Assembly: GCA_964446245.1 (NCBI GenBank)
Contig: CAYUNI010000017.1
Coordinates: forward strand, 1 to 10,924
Length of the DNA stretch: 10,924 bases
Origin: CAYUNI01 sp964446245
GTDB lineage: Bacteria > Patescibacteriota > Minisyncoccia > Phycocordibacterales > XYD1-FULL-46-19
Reading direction: 5' to 3'
The position numbers and the translations under genes are program-made. Positions 1 through 6,134 of this stretch are shown here, piece after piece; the stretch's first letter is position 1; every line of letters starts with the position of its first letter. The notes below the pieces were generated by a model. The model ran no database searches and was not told the origin of the DNA. It was given only the letters and a program-made list of their open reading frames with translations.

Positions 1-1231
1 GAAGTTTTTTGATTGCCATTTCCGCTTGGGCTAATTTTTCAGCATTAGGATCGACAAGCGCCAAGTCATCAGTTAATATCTTTTCTGGATCTTGATTATC
101 AACAAGCTTAGAATTTTCATTTTTACCAACCATCGCCGGACCAGCAATCTGTCTATTAGAAGCAACGGCCGCAAAAAGATTTTTAAGACCACCGGTCAAC
201 TGATTAGCTTTCATTGTCGCTCGATCTAAAAACTTAATTAGGGCACTTTTATTTTTTTCATAAAGAGTTCTGGTTTGTTTTTCTTTTTCAATTTCAGTAA
301 AAAATAATCTGATTACCCCCGCCGACTCCAACACAGCTTGTTCGGATAAACGGGACCAGTAGTTGGAGAGAATGATCTTATCTGGATCATTTATGGAATA
401 ATTATCCAAAAATAACCCTCTACTTTTATCAAAAAAACCTTCTATTAATACCAATTCTCTTCCCTGATTAAAACCGAAACGATAGATTATTCCATCTTTT
501 AATTTTTGTTTTTTAACAAATTCTATTATTGGCCCTTTATAATCCTTATCCAAAATAGTATCTTTGCTAAAAAAGTTGTTATTAGAATAAATGGATAGGT
601 TATTAAAATAGTCATCAAGAGAATTCAAAACAATCGGTTTTTTACCTTGGCCAATCAAAGTGTCAGCCAAATCAATATCACCTCCAAGGCTTTTTACATA
701 ACTCTCAAACGGACTATCTTGGTTTAATACATTACCCAAAAAATTTGGATGAGCGTCATTCCGTGTGTGATCCGGCACAGTTTTATCTTGAATCAAGTGC
801 AAATTATGTCCCAAAGCCAACCATGCTCGCGCTCGGTCGCCATATAGATAATCATAAATCGCCCGCTCCCAAGTATAATCATTCGCCCCAGAAAAAACTC
901 CCGAGACTAAACCATTCACTGGTAAGCCGTTCTGTCCGGCTTGATCGTGAGCCCAAAGCTTCGACGGAGATAAACCAAATATACCCCGACCATAAACCGG
1001 ATCAAAAAAGTGGTGGAGGGGCCGAGCGCCATTATCTTCATCGATACTCCCCTCTTCAATCAAAATCTTCGTCTCATTATCGATTGCCAGCTCTTTATGT
1101 GTTTGGTTAAATAATTCAATCCCCTCTCTTGTCACTGCCTTGTGAGTGACAGGGGCATCAAACGCACAAGCAAAAAATGGAAGGAAACTAATAAAAAATA
1201 AATACCCAACTACAAGGAAGCGATTTTCCAT
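1..1231 (-). CDS. Secreted zinc phospholipase C / S1-P1 nuclease-like protein, 3' end beyond the window
   Basis: About 410 residues are readable without a stop, and the gene runs off the left edge. Residues 1-23 look like a signal peptide (hydrophobic stretch about 6-22, ending F-A-C-A). The mature start FDAPVTHKAV, with H30, resembles the N-terminal metal-binding part of the zinc-dependent phospholipase C/S1-P1 nuclease superfamily. Further likely metal ligands are H73-H74 with D77 (HHFFDP) and the block 141-155, GHNLHLIQDKTVPDH, which has the H-x3-D-x5-H spacing of the family. H161 and E176 (DSPFESY) could complete the zinc site. The likely role is an extracytoplasmic hydrolase of phosphodiester substrates (phospholipid or nucleic acid); the sequence does not say which. 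The ATG at 1229-1231 lies inside the upstream gene and gives a 22-bp overlap, so translation is probably coupled. The region after about residue 310 is charged and not recognised. Confidence 0.75.
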   Translation of the reverse strand, partial: MENRFLVVGYLFFISFLPFFACAFDAPVTHKAVTREGIELFNQTHKELAIDNETKILIEEGSIDEDNGARPLHHFFDPVYGRGIFGLSPSKLWAHDQAGQNGLPVNGLVSGVFSGANDYTWERAIYDYLYGDRARAWLALGHNLHLIQDKTVPDHTRNDAHPNFLGNVLNQDSPFESYVKSLGGDIDLADTLIGQGKKPIVLNSLDDYFNNLSIYSNNNFFSKDTILDKDYKGPIIEFVKKQKLKDGIIYRFGFNQGRELVLIEGFFDKSRGLFLDNYSINDPDKIILSNYWSRLSEQAVLESAGVIRLFFTEIEKEKQTRTLYEKNKSALIKFLDRATMKANQLTGGLKNLFAAVASNRQIAGPAMVGKNENSKLVDNQDPEKILTDDLALVDPNAEKLAQAEMAIKKL

Positions 1232-1722
1232 ACTTTAGTAAAAGAATTTAAAAGCAAATCTACCACCATAGAAGCTTCTCCTCTTATCGCAATCGTAATT
1301 GTTGCTTCGTTGCTGGTAATTGAAGATAATTTTTTCTCATTTGAATTAAAATAATCTATTATTTCCCTCATTTTTCCGGCCTTATCCCAATTCCCCAAAG
1401 CCTCTCTCATCTCCCCTTGTTTGTCAGGAACAAAATATTTGCTAGCTAAATCATAATCACCTTTTTCTAAAGCGGTAATAAAAAGTTGCAAAGTTTCTTC
1501 TGGGGTTTTTCCTCCCACTGCATCAGATTGGTAGGCCTTTTTCATTATTCGTTCATAATTCAGATAATCCCGCGCGCTACGAAAATCTTGTCGCTCGGTA
1601 AAATTTTTCACCTGCCAATAATCCCCGGCTAATCCCATTAACCACAAAATAACGCCTCCGCTCAAAACTAAAACCACCGCCCATTGCCAATTATTTTTTG
1701 GGCGATAAAAAATTTTAGACAT
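1210..1722 (-). CDS. Small membrane-anchored hypothetical protein with NTF2-like (DUF4878-type) extracellular region
   Basis: A 170-residue protein. Residues 13-32 form one clear transmembrane segment after a short basic N-terminus, so the rest is expected outside the membrane. Residues 72-100 (a T-P-E-E-T start, then F-I-T-A-L-E-K-G-D-Y-D-L-A-S-K-Y-F) have the helix pattern seen at the start of NTF2-like/DUF4878 domains. The C-terminus alternates beta-like stretches (139-170) and ends V-W-K-I, also usual for that fold. No catalytic residues can be named. It is the middle gene of a minus-strand operon: its start is 15 bp past the stop of the lamin-tail-like gene, and its 3' end overlaps the phospholipase-like gene. 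The fold assignment is an inference from pattern; that the gene is real is well supported by operon packing. Confidence 0.7.
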   Translation of the reverse strand: MSKIFYRPKNNWQWAVVLVLSGGVILWLMGLAGDYWQVKNFTERQDFRSARDYLNYERIMKKAYQSDAVGGKTPEETLQLFITALEKGDYDLASKYFVPDKQGEMREALGNWDKAGKMREIIDYFNSNEKKLSSITSNEATITIAIRGEASMVVDLLLNSFTKVWKIASL

Positions 1723-1737
1723 AGAAATACTTTTAAA

Positions 1738-2805
1738 TTAATAGGTTAATTTATTTACCAAAAGTCCTTGGTTATCGTAAAGAGAGATAGATTCTCGCTC
1801 CTTCGCCCAAAGCTCCCAAGATCGCCCCAAGAAAATCCGCCATTCCGTTTTGAAAAAATCTTCATCGGTCGCGTGATTAGCCAAACAAGATTCATAGCCA
1901 AAATATTGTTTAATCAAATCTTTACAATAACTCGGTATTTTACAAATTGTATTATTCATATAACGATCCGTTCGACATAAATCCTCTTTAAAATCTGGCG
2001 TGACACAAGAGCCAAAACTTCTGACAAATTTATAGCAATCCTCAGCGATATTGGCGAGGGCTGTCTCAGTATTATAGTTTGGACAAGAGCTGCTCAGGCT
2101 AGGAGAAAAATTAGCGTTTGGTATTTGTTCTAAATATCCGCTACATTTATTAACGCGAAAACTTTTGGTCACATTGTAGGGAGAAATTTGTGGTCCATTA
2201 CCAGTGACAATATAGATAGTCTCGCCACCTTTGACGACAATCGGACTGAGGGTGCCTCTTTCTCCCGGTCGCCAAATTTGTAAGGCAGAAGGTATCGCAA
2301 CAACTGTCGATGGTATGTTGACCCTATTACCAGAAACATAGGTAATCCTATCCCCCGCGCCATTTTTCAAAGTCCAGCCGGTCAAGTTGATCGAATCTTT
2401 CAGGTTACGACTAACGCTTAAAGAAATATATTCTTGGGCTGGCTGATAGGCACTGGAGGCGCTTCCTCGGTTTATTTTTACTAAATCTTTATAGCGACTC
2501 TCTCCGGGGGCAATTTTTTGGTCAGACAGTCCAGTACTAGAACGAGAGGTCTGGCTTGACGCTGAAGAGGCGCCAGCCTTGGGTTGAACTTTTACTTCTG
2601 CTTTCGAAATATCTATCTTTACCTCTTTTTCCGGATTAGCCAAATCACCATAAGTCTCTACCGGTTTGCCGGGCATTATAGGCTTAATAAAAGCTCCCTC
2701 TCTAGCCGAACGCTGTGGACCACCCGTAAGCCACCAGGCGGTAAACAAAATACCTAGGATCGCAAGAACCCAAAGGATGTCAGACTTAGAGCCATCAAAT
2801 TTCAT
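1738..2805 (-). CDS. Membrane-anchored lamin-tail-domain-like protein with cysteine-rich insert
   Basis: A 355-residue protein. Residues 8-26 form an N-terminal transmembrane anchor. Residues 60-120 are a low-complexity Ser/Ala/Lys spacer. Residues 124-215 look like the first strands of a lamin tail (LTD) immunoglobulin-like fold, with the hallmark N-L-T-G-W-T-L-K-N near 140-148. Residues 335-355 (E-S-I-S-L-Y-D-N-Q-G-L-L-V) look like its closing strands. Between them, residues 221-307 carry all eight cysteines (221, 241, 257, 267, 277, 288, 294, 307) in a helical segment, which suggests disulphides outside the membrane. LTD domains in bacterial surface proteins are usually binding or structural modules; the partner here is unknown. 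It is the first gene of the operon, with a good promoter at 2871-2899 and no Shine-Dalgarno sequence before the ATG. Confidence 0.75.
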   Translation of the reverse strand: MKFDGSKSDILWVLAILGILFTAWWLTGGPQRSAREGAFIKPIMPGKPVETYGDLANPEKEVKIDISKAEVKVQPKAGASSASSQTSRSSTGLSDQKIAPGESRYKDLVKINRGSASSAYQPAQEYISLSVSRNLKDSINLTGWTLKNGAGDRITYVSGNRVNIPSTVVAIPSALQIWRPGERGTLSPIVVKGGETIYIVTGNGPQISPYNVTKSFRVNKCSGYLEQIPNANFSPSLSSSCPNYNTETALANIAEDCYKFVRSFGSCVTPDFKEDLCRTDRYMNNTICKIPSYCKDLIKQYFGYESCLANHATDEDFFKTEWRIFLGRSWELWAKERESISLYDNQGLLVNKLTY

Positions 2806-2870
2806 TTTATTTTTTTAGTATTAAAAATTACACCAAGCCAAATTAGTCCCAAACAGCAAATTATCCTTTA

Positions 2871-2899
2871 ATTATAAAGCTTATTGGGGCTCCTCACAA
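2871..2899 (-). promoter_or_regulatory. Sigma-70-type promoter of the lamin-tail-like operon
   Basis: On the minus strand a perfect TATAAT (2871-2876) follows TTGTGA (2894-2899, four of six matches to TTGACA) with a 17-bp spacer. Transcription would start near 2864, leaving an AT-rich leader of about 60 nt before the ATG at 2805. The promoter is in the right place to drive the three-gene operon. No operator is obvious. Confidence 0.6.
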
Positions 2900-2916
2900 A
2901 TTCCCCCATCATTCCC

Positions 2917-2961
2917 TGTGGATAACTCCCCATAGGACTGCCCTATGTGAAGTTATCCACA
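2917..2961. other. Pair of DnaA-box-like 9-mers in inverted orientation (left REPIN)
   Basis: TGTGGATAA at 2917-2925 and TTATCCACA at 2953-2961 are perfect matches, on opposite strands, to the classic DnaA box TTATNCACA. The second lies wholly within the 13-nt REPIN loop. Together with flanking bases the two form an 11-bp perfect inverted repeat (2917-2927 with 2951-2961) that encloses the left half of the REPIN. Whether DnaA binds here is inference. Confidence 0.5.
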
Positions 2962-2981
2962 ACATAGGGCAGTCCTATGGG
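2928..2981. repeat. REPIN copy 1 (two inverted REP palindromes)
   Basis: The arm CCCATAGGACTGCCCTATGT (2929-2948) is followed by a 13-nt loop and its perfect 20-bp complement (2962-2981). Each arm is itself a small hairpin: CATAGG, five bases, CCTATG. The element can thus form one long hairpin or two short ones. It ends 12 bp after the transposase stop codon and may also act as a transcription barrier. It is identical over 54 bp to the copy at 3840-3893. Confidence 0.9.
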
Positions 2982-2993
2982 AAAACGCTTTCC

Positions 2994-3716
2994 CTATTTT
3001 TCACTTTTTTCTTCAGCCTTCTCCTCTCTCAAAGATTCTTCTTCCAGACTAAAATCGTCTCTAAAATTTAACCAATCATCAATAAAATCCTTAAATTCTT
3101 TTGTTGTTTCAAAATATTCGGGGAAAACAACATGGTTAAGAATTTTTGATTCCTTGCGATTGCGCCCAACAAAGTCCTGATAGCTAGAATATTTATATTT
3201 TTCAACAAAATCTCTAGCTATACTTAGATCAAACTCTCCTTCATCTCGCCAACTAGGAAAAATTAACTTAACTGGATTAAGGTGGATGTAAGCATAAACA
3301 TATCTAAGGTAGTTGTCTTCATCTAAGTGAGCCGCTTTAAAACGGCCGTCAAAAAGTTGCCCCTTTCGTTTATGTTTTTTATTAAAATAAGAGGAGTAGG
3401 CGGTAAGAAGTTTAAGCATAAAAGCCGATATTCCTCCTTCTCTTTTTTCTTTAACCAATAAATGAAAGTGATTCGGCATAAGACAATAAGCGCCGATGTC
3501 TACCAAAGATTGATCAGCAGGAAATTCAAAAATATTGCCATTGGGCACGGTATCTATTAGATCCCTAAAAACTACTGGATGGCTATGATTACAAACAAAC
3601 AAAAGCTTGATAAAGCGTTGGTAATCATCAGAATTTTCAAAAGTGACACGCTTATCAACACCTCGACTATAGAGGTGATAAAACTCATCAATAGCAAAAG
3701 AAATCTTCCTATTCAT
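2994..3716 (-). CDS. REP-associated tyrosine transposase (RAYT, HUH/Y1 family)
   Basis: A 240-residue protein, a normal length for RAYTs. The N-terminus (E11-F-Y-H-L-Y-S-R-G18) is the typical first strand of the Y1 transposase fold. The HUH metal-binding motif is H83-F-H85 in the block C-L-M-P-N-H-F-H-L-L-V-K. The segment G119-Q-L-F-D-G-R-F-K is a family signature, and the helix 138-150 (Y-V-Y-A-Y-I-H-L-N-P-V-K) carries the catalytic tyrosine, most likely Y143. All key residues are present, so the enzyme looks intact. It is expected to cut and join single-stranded REP DNA through a 5'-phosphotyrosine. The C-terminus (221-240) is a charged Glu/Lys tail. An extended -10 promoter and a REP hairpin lie directly before the ATG and no Shine-Dalgarno sequence is seen. 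Identical REPINs flank the gene. Confidence 0.93.
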   Translation of the reverse strand: MNRKISFAIDEFYHLYSRGVDKRVTFENSDDYQRFIKLLFVCNHSHPVVFRDLIDTVPNGNIFEFPADQSLVDIGAYCLMPNHFHLLVKEKREGGISAFMLKLLTAYSSYFNKKHKRKGQLFDGRFKAAHLDEDNYLRYVYAYIHLNPVKLIFPSWRDEGEFDLSIARDFVEKYKYSSYQDFVGRNRKESKILNHVVFPEYFETTKEFKDFIDDWLNFRDDFSLEEESLREEKAEEKSEK

Positions 3717-3717
3717 A

Positions 3718-3744
3718 TTCTACATAGGACTGCCCTATGTAGAA
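3718..3744. repeat. Solo REP palindrome abutting the RAYT start codon
   Basis: TTCTACATAGG (3718-3728) and CCTATGTAGAA (3734-3744) form a perfect 11-bp stem around a 5-nt loop. The core from ACATAGG to CCTATGT is the same as one half of the REPINs. It begins one base upstream of the RAYT ATG. It carries GTAG at its foot, the tetranucleotide recognised beside REPs by the E. coli enzyme; that match may be chance. Confidence 0.85.
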
Positions 3745-3746
3745 AT

Positions 3747-3755
3747 ATTATACCA
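3747..3755 (-). promoter_or_regulatory. Extended -10 promoter of the RAYT gene
   Basis: The minus strand reads TGG followed by a perfect TATAAT (3747-3752), an extended -10 element. No convincing -35 is seen. Transcription would start near 3740, inside the REP palindrome, so the mRNA would begin with the REP hairpin immediately before the ATG. Confidence 0.5.
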
Positions 3756-3817
3756 CATATTAGACCACAGATATTCACTTTTAAATTATTCCCTATAATT
3801 TTAGGGCTTTATCGGAG

Positions 3818-3826
3818 TTATCCACA
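3818..3826 (+). other. DnaA-box-like 9-mer
   Basis: A perfect TTATCCACA, 13 bp before the second REPIN. The stretch between it and the RAYT promoter (3745-3817) is strongly AT-rich and holds no gene. Confidence 0.45.
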
Positions 3827-3839
3827 GTTTTTAGAAATT

Positions 3840-3894
3840 CCCCATAGGACTGCCCTATGTGAAGTTATCCACAACATAGGGCAGTCCTATGGGG
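3840..3894. repeat. REPIN copy 2, with DnaA-box-like loop
   Basis: The left arm is 3840-3860 and the right arm 3874-3894, a perfect 21-bp stem one pair longer than copy 1. The 13-nt loop (3861-3873) is identical to copy 1 and again contains TTATCCACA (3865-3873). The orientation is direct with respect to copy 1, 912 bp away, so recombination between them would delete the transposase gene. Confidence 0.9.
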
Positions 3895-3926
3895 CTATGG
3901 GGTTCTATGGGGAGTATGGGAAAGGG
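3891..3926 (+). other. Potential G-quadruplex / CTATGGGG short tandem
   Basis: Five G-tracts (3891-3894, 3899-3902, 3909-3912, 3918-3920, 3924-3926) are separated by 4, 6, 5 and 3 bases, which meets the usual G3+N1-7 pattern. The first three units look like degenerate repetitions of the REPIN's outer edge, CTATGGGG. The rest of 3927-4000 holds no gene or structure that I can recognise. Confidence 0.5.
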
Positions 3927-4000
3927 TGTGTGTGGAAATATGAAAGCTAGACTGCGTGCTGTACAAACATGAAAACGGCCCATATAAAAATTTGGTAAAC

Positions 4001-4028
4001 AAAAAACCACCCTTTCGGGTGGTTTTTT
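4001..4028 (-). terminator. Rho-independent terminator of the surface-protein gene
   Basis: CCACCC, loop TTTC, GGGTGG is flanked by A6 on one side and T6 on the other, giving a 12-bp stem if A:T pairs are counted. It works on either strand. It lies 40 bp past the stop of the minus-strand gene at 4068, its obvious client. Confidence 0.9.
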
Positions 4029-4067
4029 GTAACCTTTTAGCTGAAAGAATCAGCTAAGAAAGTAGGT

Positions 4068-5921
4068 TTAGCTAGCAGCCAATGTTCCAGTGTAGATCTC
4101 GGTGGTCGCCGTATCATTAAAAAAGCTGCCAGTTGGAGTACCGGCAGAAGTACCGTAATTGATTTGAGAAATCTTGAATACACGAAGACCAGCAGTACCG
4201 TTAGTATTATTAACCGACCCTGATAGGGTGAAGGCTCGGGAAGAGCCAGCCGGAATAACATACGCGGTAGCAGTATCAGCAGCTAAAGAGTCACCAGCAT
4301 TTACATAAGTAATTGTTGAAGAAGCAGATGCTGGGGAACCAGCAGAACCAGTGGTGCTAGTAGCAACAAAAGTAGCTGGTGTAGCGCTAACAAAAACATC
4401 AGAATTACCAACGTTATTTAAGGTGAAGGTAAACTTAACACCTTGAGTGGCGCAACCGTTAGTACCAGAACATGGGTCAGATGAGACACCGGCACTAGTA
4501 ACGGAAACACCAGCAATAACAAACTGGGTGTCATTGCTAATAGCGTCAGAAGCATTGCTCAAAGTAATGGTGTTGTCGTTCAGGTCAGAACCAACCACTG
4601 TACTTACATCCAAAGTGGAAGAAGCGGCAAAAGCAGTACTGGAAGCTAAGACATCAGCCTTAACGGTGATATCTTTCCAAGTATCAGTGCTATCAACTCG
4701 CAAATCCATATTAGAGAAAGCAGCAACACCTCCGGCAGACAAAGAAGAAGCCCCATAAACCTTATCTCCATAGTACAATCTTACATTTTGGACCAAAGTT
4801 GTAGCACTGTAATTCTTGTCATTCAAGATATTCACACTCAAACTATTGATCTTACCAGCCTGGTTCATCAATTTGATGCTAAACACACCCAAAGTAACAT
4901 CTGGGGTGGTCGCAGTAGTAGAAATAACTACATTGCGCTTAGCAGGTGTAGAAGGGCTGATACGAGCGTTCAAGTCACCAACAGAACCAGTCGAGGACAT
5001 GGTCAAGGTAGCAGTAGCACCAGTCACGGCAGGAGTATCAGTGTAACCCTTACCATTTACAGTTCGAACAGAACCTGTAGGAACTGTAACGGTCACTGTC
5101 TGGCCGGTGATTTTATCACTAGCAGACAAAACAGAAGCACCGATGATTAAGTGGGACTCGGTTCCAGCGGCAACGGTGTAATTTACACCATCAAAGCGGA
5201 CCATGTAGTCAGAACCAACCGTAACTTCAGTAGCATCAGCAGAGCTGGTGATGGTCTTCTCAGCAATAACCTTACCAGTGTTATCCTTAAGAGTTAACTT
5301 ATTGAACAACAACCAAGGCTTAACGGAGAAGTGGACATCATATCGATTAACAGTAATCGCACCAGCAGTAGCTTGAACACGAGTGGCAAGAATATCCTTG
5401 ACGTCACCCTTCTTCAAAGTCTGACTAGTCGTGACATAGGAAGACACGGTGATAGTAGCGGATCCATCAGTACCATCGTTGACAGTACCAGTGGTTGGAG
5501 TAGTACCGGTAGTACCAGTAGTAGTACCAGTAGAACCAGCGCTAGCCAAGGCAGCTCGAGACATGGCACCGAAGTAACCAGTCGCTGGCAAACCTTGTTC
5601 CTTTTGCCACTTAACAACGGCGGCCTTTGTCAAAGCACCGAAGTAGGTGGTCGGGGTGGCAATGTTCAAATAACCACCGTCGATCAAGATTTCTTGTAAA
5701 GCCTTAACATCATCACCGCGGACACCCATGGAGAGGTCGCGAGTGAAAGTAGCAGAAGCAGCAGGAGCAGTGGTACCTTTCAAGGCAGTCAACTGAGCCT
5801 GAAGCTGAGCAATTTGAGCCATAAGCTCATCAACAGTAGCAGCGGAAGCTGGGGTAACCACAGCAACCAAAGCAAAAACCATCGACAAACCTACGACCAA
5901 AGAAGCGAACTTCTTAGACAT
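4068..5921 (-). CDS. Secreted peptidoglycan-binding, beta-rich surface protein (S-layer-like); C-terminus corrupted
   Basis: A 617-residue predicted protein. Residues 1-27 are a classic signal peptide (MSKKFASLVV..., cleavage after A-S-A). Residues 29-48 form a short coiled coil rich in Ala/Gln/Leu. Residues 60-128 are a PG_binding_1 domain (R-G-D-D-V-K-A-L-Q, Y-F-G-A-L-T-K-A-A-V-V-K-W-Q, G-Y-F-G). Residues 129-146 are a Thr-Gly linker, and the remainder is long Ser/Thr/Val-rich beta sequence. Such proteins are common and abundant in CPR genomes; here the peptidoglycan domain would tether a surface layer or adhesin. The tail is not genuine: residues 600-611 are encoded by the Illumina P5 oligo and its T spacer (4090-4124), so the true C-terminus and possibly the frame are unknown. 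No Shine-Dalgarno sequence precedes the ATG. A terminator follows 40 bp downstream. Confidence 0.85.
   Translation of the reverse strand: MSKKFASLVVGLSMVFALVAVVTPASAATVDELMAQIAQLQAQLTALKGTTAPAASATFTRDLSMGVRGDDVKALQEILIDGGYLNIATPTTYFGALTKAAVVKWQKEQGLPATGYFGAMSRAALASAGSTGTTTGTTGTTPTTGTVNDGTDGSATITVSSYVTTSQTLKKGDVKDILATRVQATAGAITVNRYDVHFSVKPWLLFNKLTLKDNTGKVIAEKTITSSADATEVTVGSDYMVRFDGVNYTVAAGTESHLIIGASVLSASDKITGQTVTVTVPTGSVRTVNGKGYTDTPAVTGATATLTMSSTGSVGDLNARISPSTPAKRNVVISTTATTPDVTLGVFSIKLMNQAGKINSLSVNILNDKNYSATTLVQNVRLYYGDKVYGASSLSAGGVAAFSNMDLRVDSTDTWKDITVKADVLASSTAFAASSTLDVSTVVGSDLNDNTITLSNASDAISNDTQFVIAGVSVTSAGVSSDPCSGTNGCATQGVKFTFTLNNVGNSDVFVSATPATFVATSTTGSAGSPASASSTITYVNAGDSLAADTATAYVIPAGSSRAFTLSGSVNNTNGTAGLRVFKISQINYGTSAGTPTGSFFNDTATTEIYTGTLAAS
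4090..4124 (-). other. Illumina P5 flow-cell oligo contamination
   Basis: Read on the minus strand, TTTTTT (4124-4119) is followed by an exact, full-length 29-nt match to the P5 oligonucleotide (4118-4090), beginning AATGATACGGCGACCACCGA and ending CTACAC. P5 grafting primers carry a T-run before this sequence, so the six T are probably part of it. In translation it gives the well-known artefact peptide F-F-N-D-T-A-T-T-E-I-Y-T. This is not biological sequence. Confidence 0.98.
5484..5537 (-). repeat. Thr-Gly linker micro-repeat
   Basis: A short imperfect repeat of GGTACTACT-type units encodes the Thr/Gly linker between the peptidoglycan-binding domain and the beta-rich body of the surface protein (residues 129-146). 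Such repeats can change length by slippage. Confidence 0.6.
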
Positions 5922-6134
5922 AAATTTTTATAATTTTCTAATAAACCAACTAATAAAACTAACTTACTAATTTTTATTAATCTCTCCGACACTTTAGAAT
6001 CTATCGGCTGACTGTTACGCTAAGCCAACAAACAAATTCACCAGCAACGAAAAGCTTAATAACAAAGATTGAAAAGGAATGCGGACTTTTATTCAAACGG
6101 TATATTAAATATGTCAAAGGACAGGGACTCTTAA
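5922..6134 (-). other. Long AT-rich leader of the surface-protein gene
   Basis: No open frame worth calling is present. If transcription starts from the candidate promoters at 6088-6163, the mRNA has an untranslated leader of roughly 160-210 nt. The 25 bases before the ATG are nearly pure A/T with no Shine-Dalgarno sequence. A weak GGCT/AGCC pairing near 6006-6026 is the only structure noticed. Long leaders are common on highly expressed surface-layer genes; that use here is inference. Confidence 0.4.
6088..6117 (-). promoter_or_regulatory. Candidate promoter P1 of the surface-protein gene
   Basis: The minus strand has a perfect TTGACA (6112-6117), an 18-bp spacer and AATAAA (6088-6093, four of six matches to TATAAT). 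Confidence 0.4.

Larger units (their letters stand above)
2928..3893 (-). mobile_element. REPIN-RAYT-REP-REPIN unit
   Basis: The unit consists of a REP-associated tyrosine transposase gene (2994-3716), two identical 54-bp REPINs in direct orientation (2928-2981 and 3840-3893), and a solo REP (3718-3744). Sequence outside the 54-bp repeats shows no homology between the two sides. RAYTs are known from many bacteria as single-copy, vertically kept HUH enzymes that spread or maintain REP palindromes elsewhere in the genome. That the enzyme acts on these palindromes is inferred from their position and identity. Confidence 0.75.

Noticed and set aside
745..1110. Plus-strand open frame of 121 codons
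   Set aside because: It lies antisense to the phospholipase-like gene, whose minus-strand frame has a signal peptide and metal-binding motifs; the plus-strand product is a shadow with no recognisable features.
2994..3716. Classical IS200/IS605 insertion sequence
   Set aside because: The enzyme has RAYT signatures (Y-I-H-L-N-P-V-K and a longer C-terminus), there is no TnpB gene, and the flanks are REP palindromes instead of IS200/IS605 ends.
2928..3894. Possible two-repeat CRISPR
   Set aside because: Only two long perfect palindromes 912 bp apart with a transposase gene between them; this is a REPIN/RAYT layout, not spacers between short regular repeats.
4037..4261. Minus-strand open frame of 74 codons containing F-L-M-I-R-R-P-P-R-S-T-L
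   Set aside because: This peptide is the other-frame translation of the Illumina P5 oligo, so the frame is an artefact.
5331..5699. Ser/Thr-rich plus-strand open frame
   Set aside because: It is an antisense shadow of the biased codon composition of the surface-protein gene.
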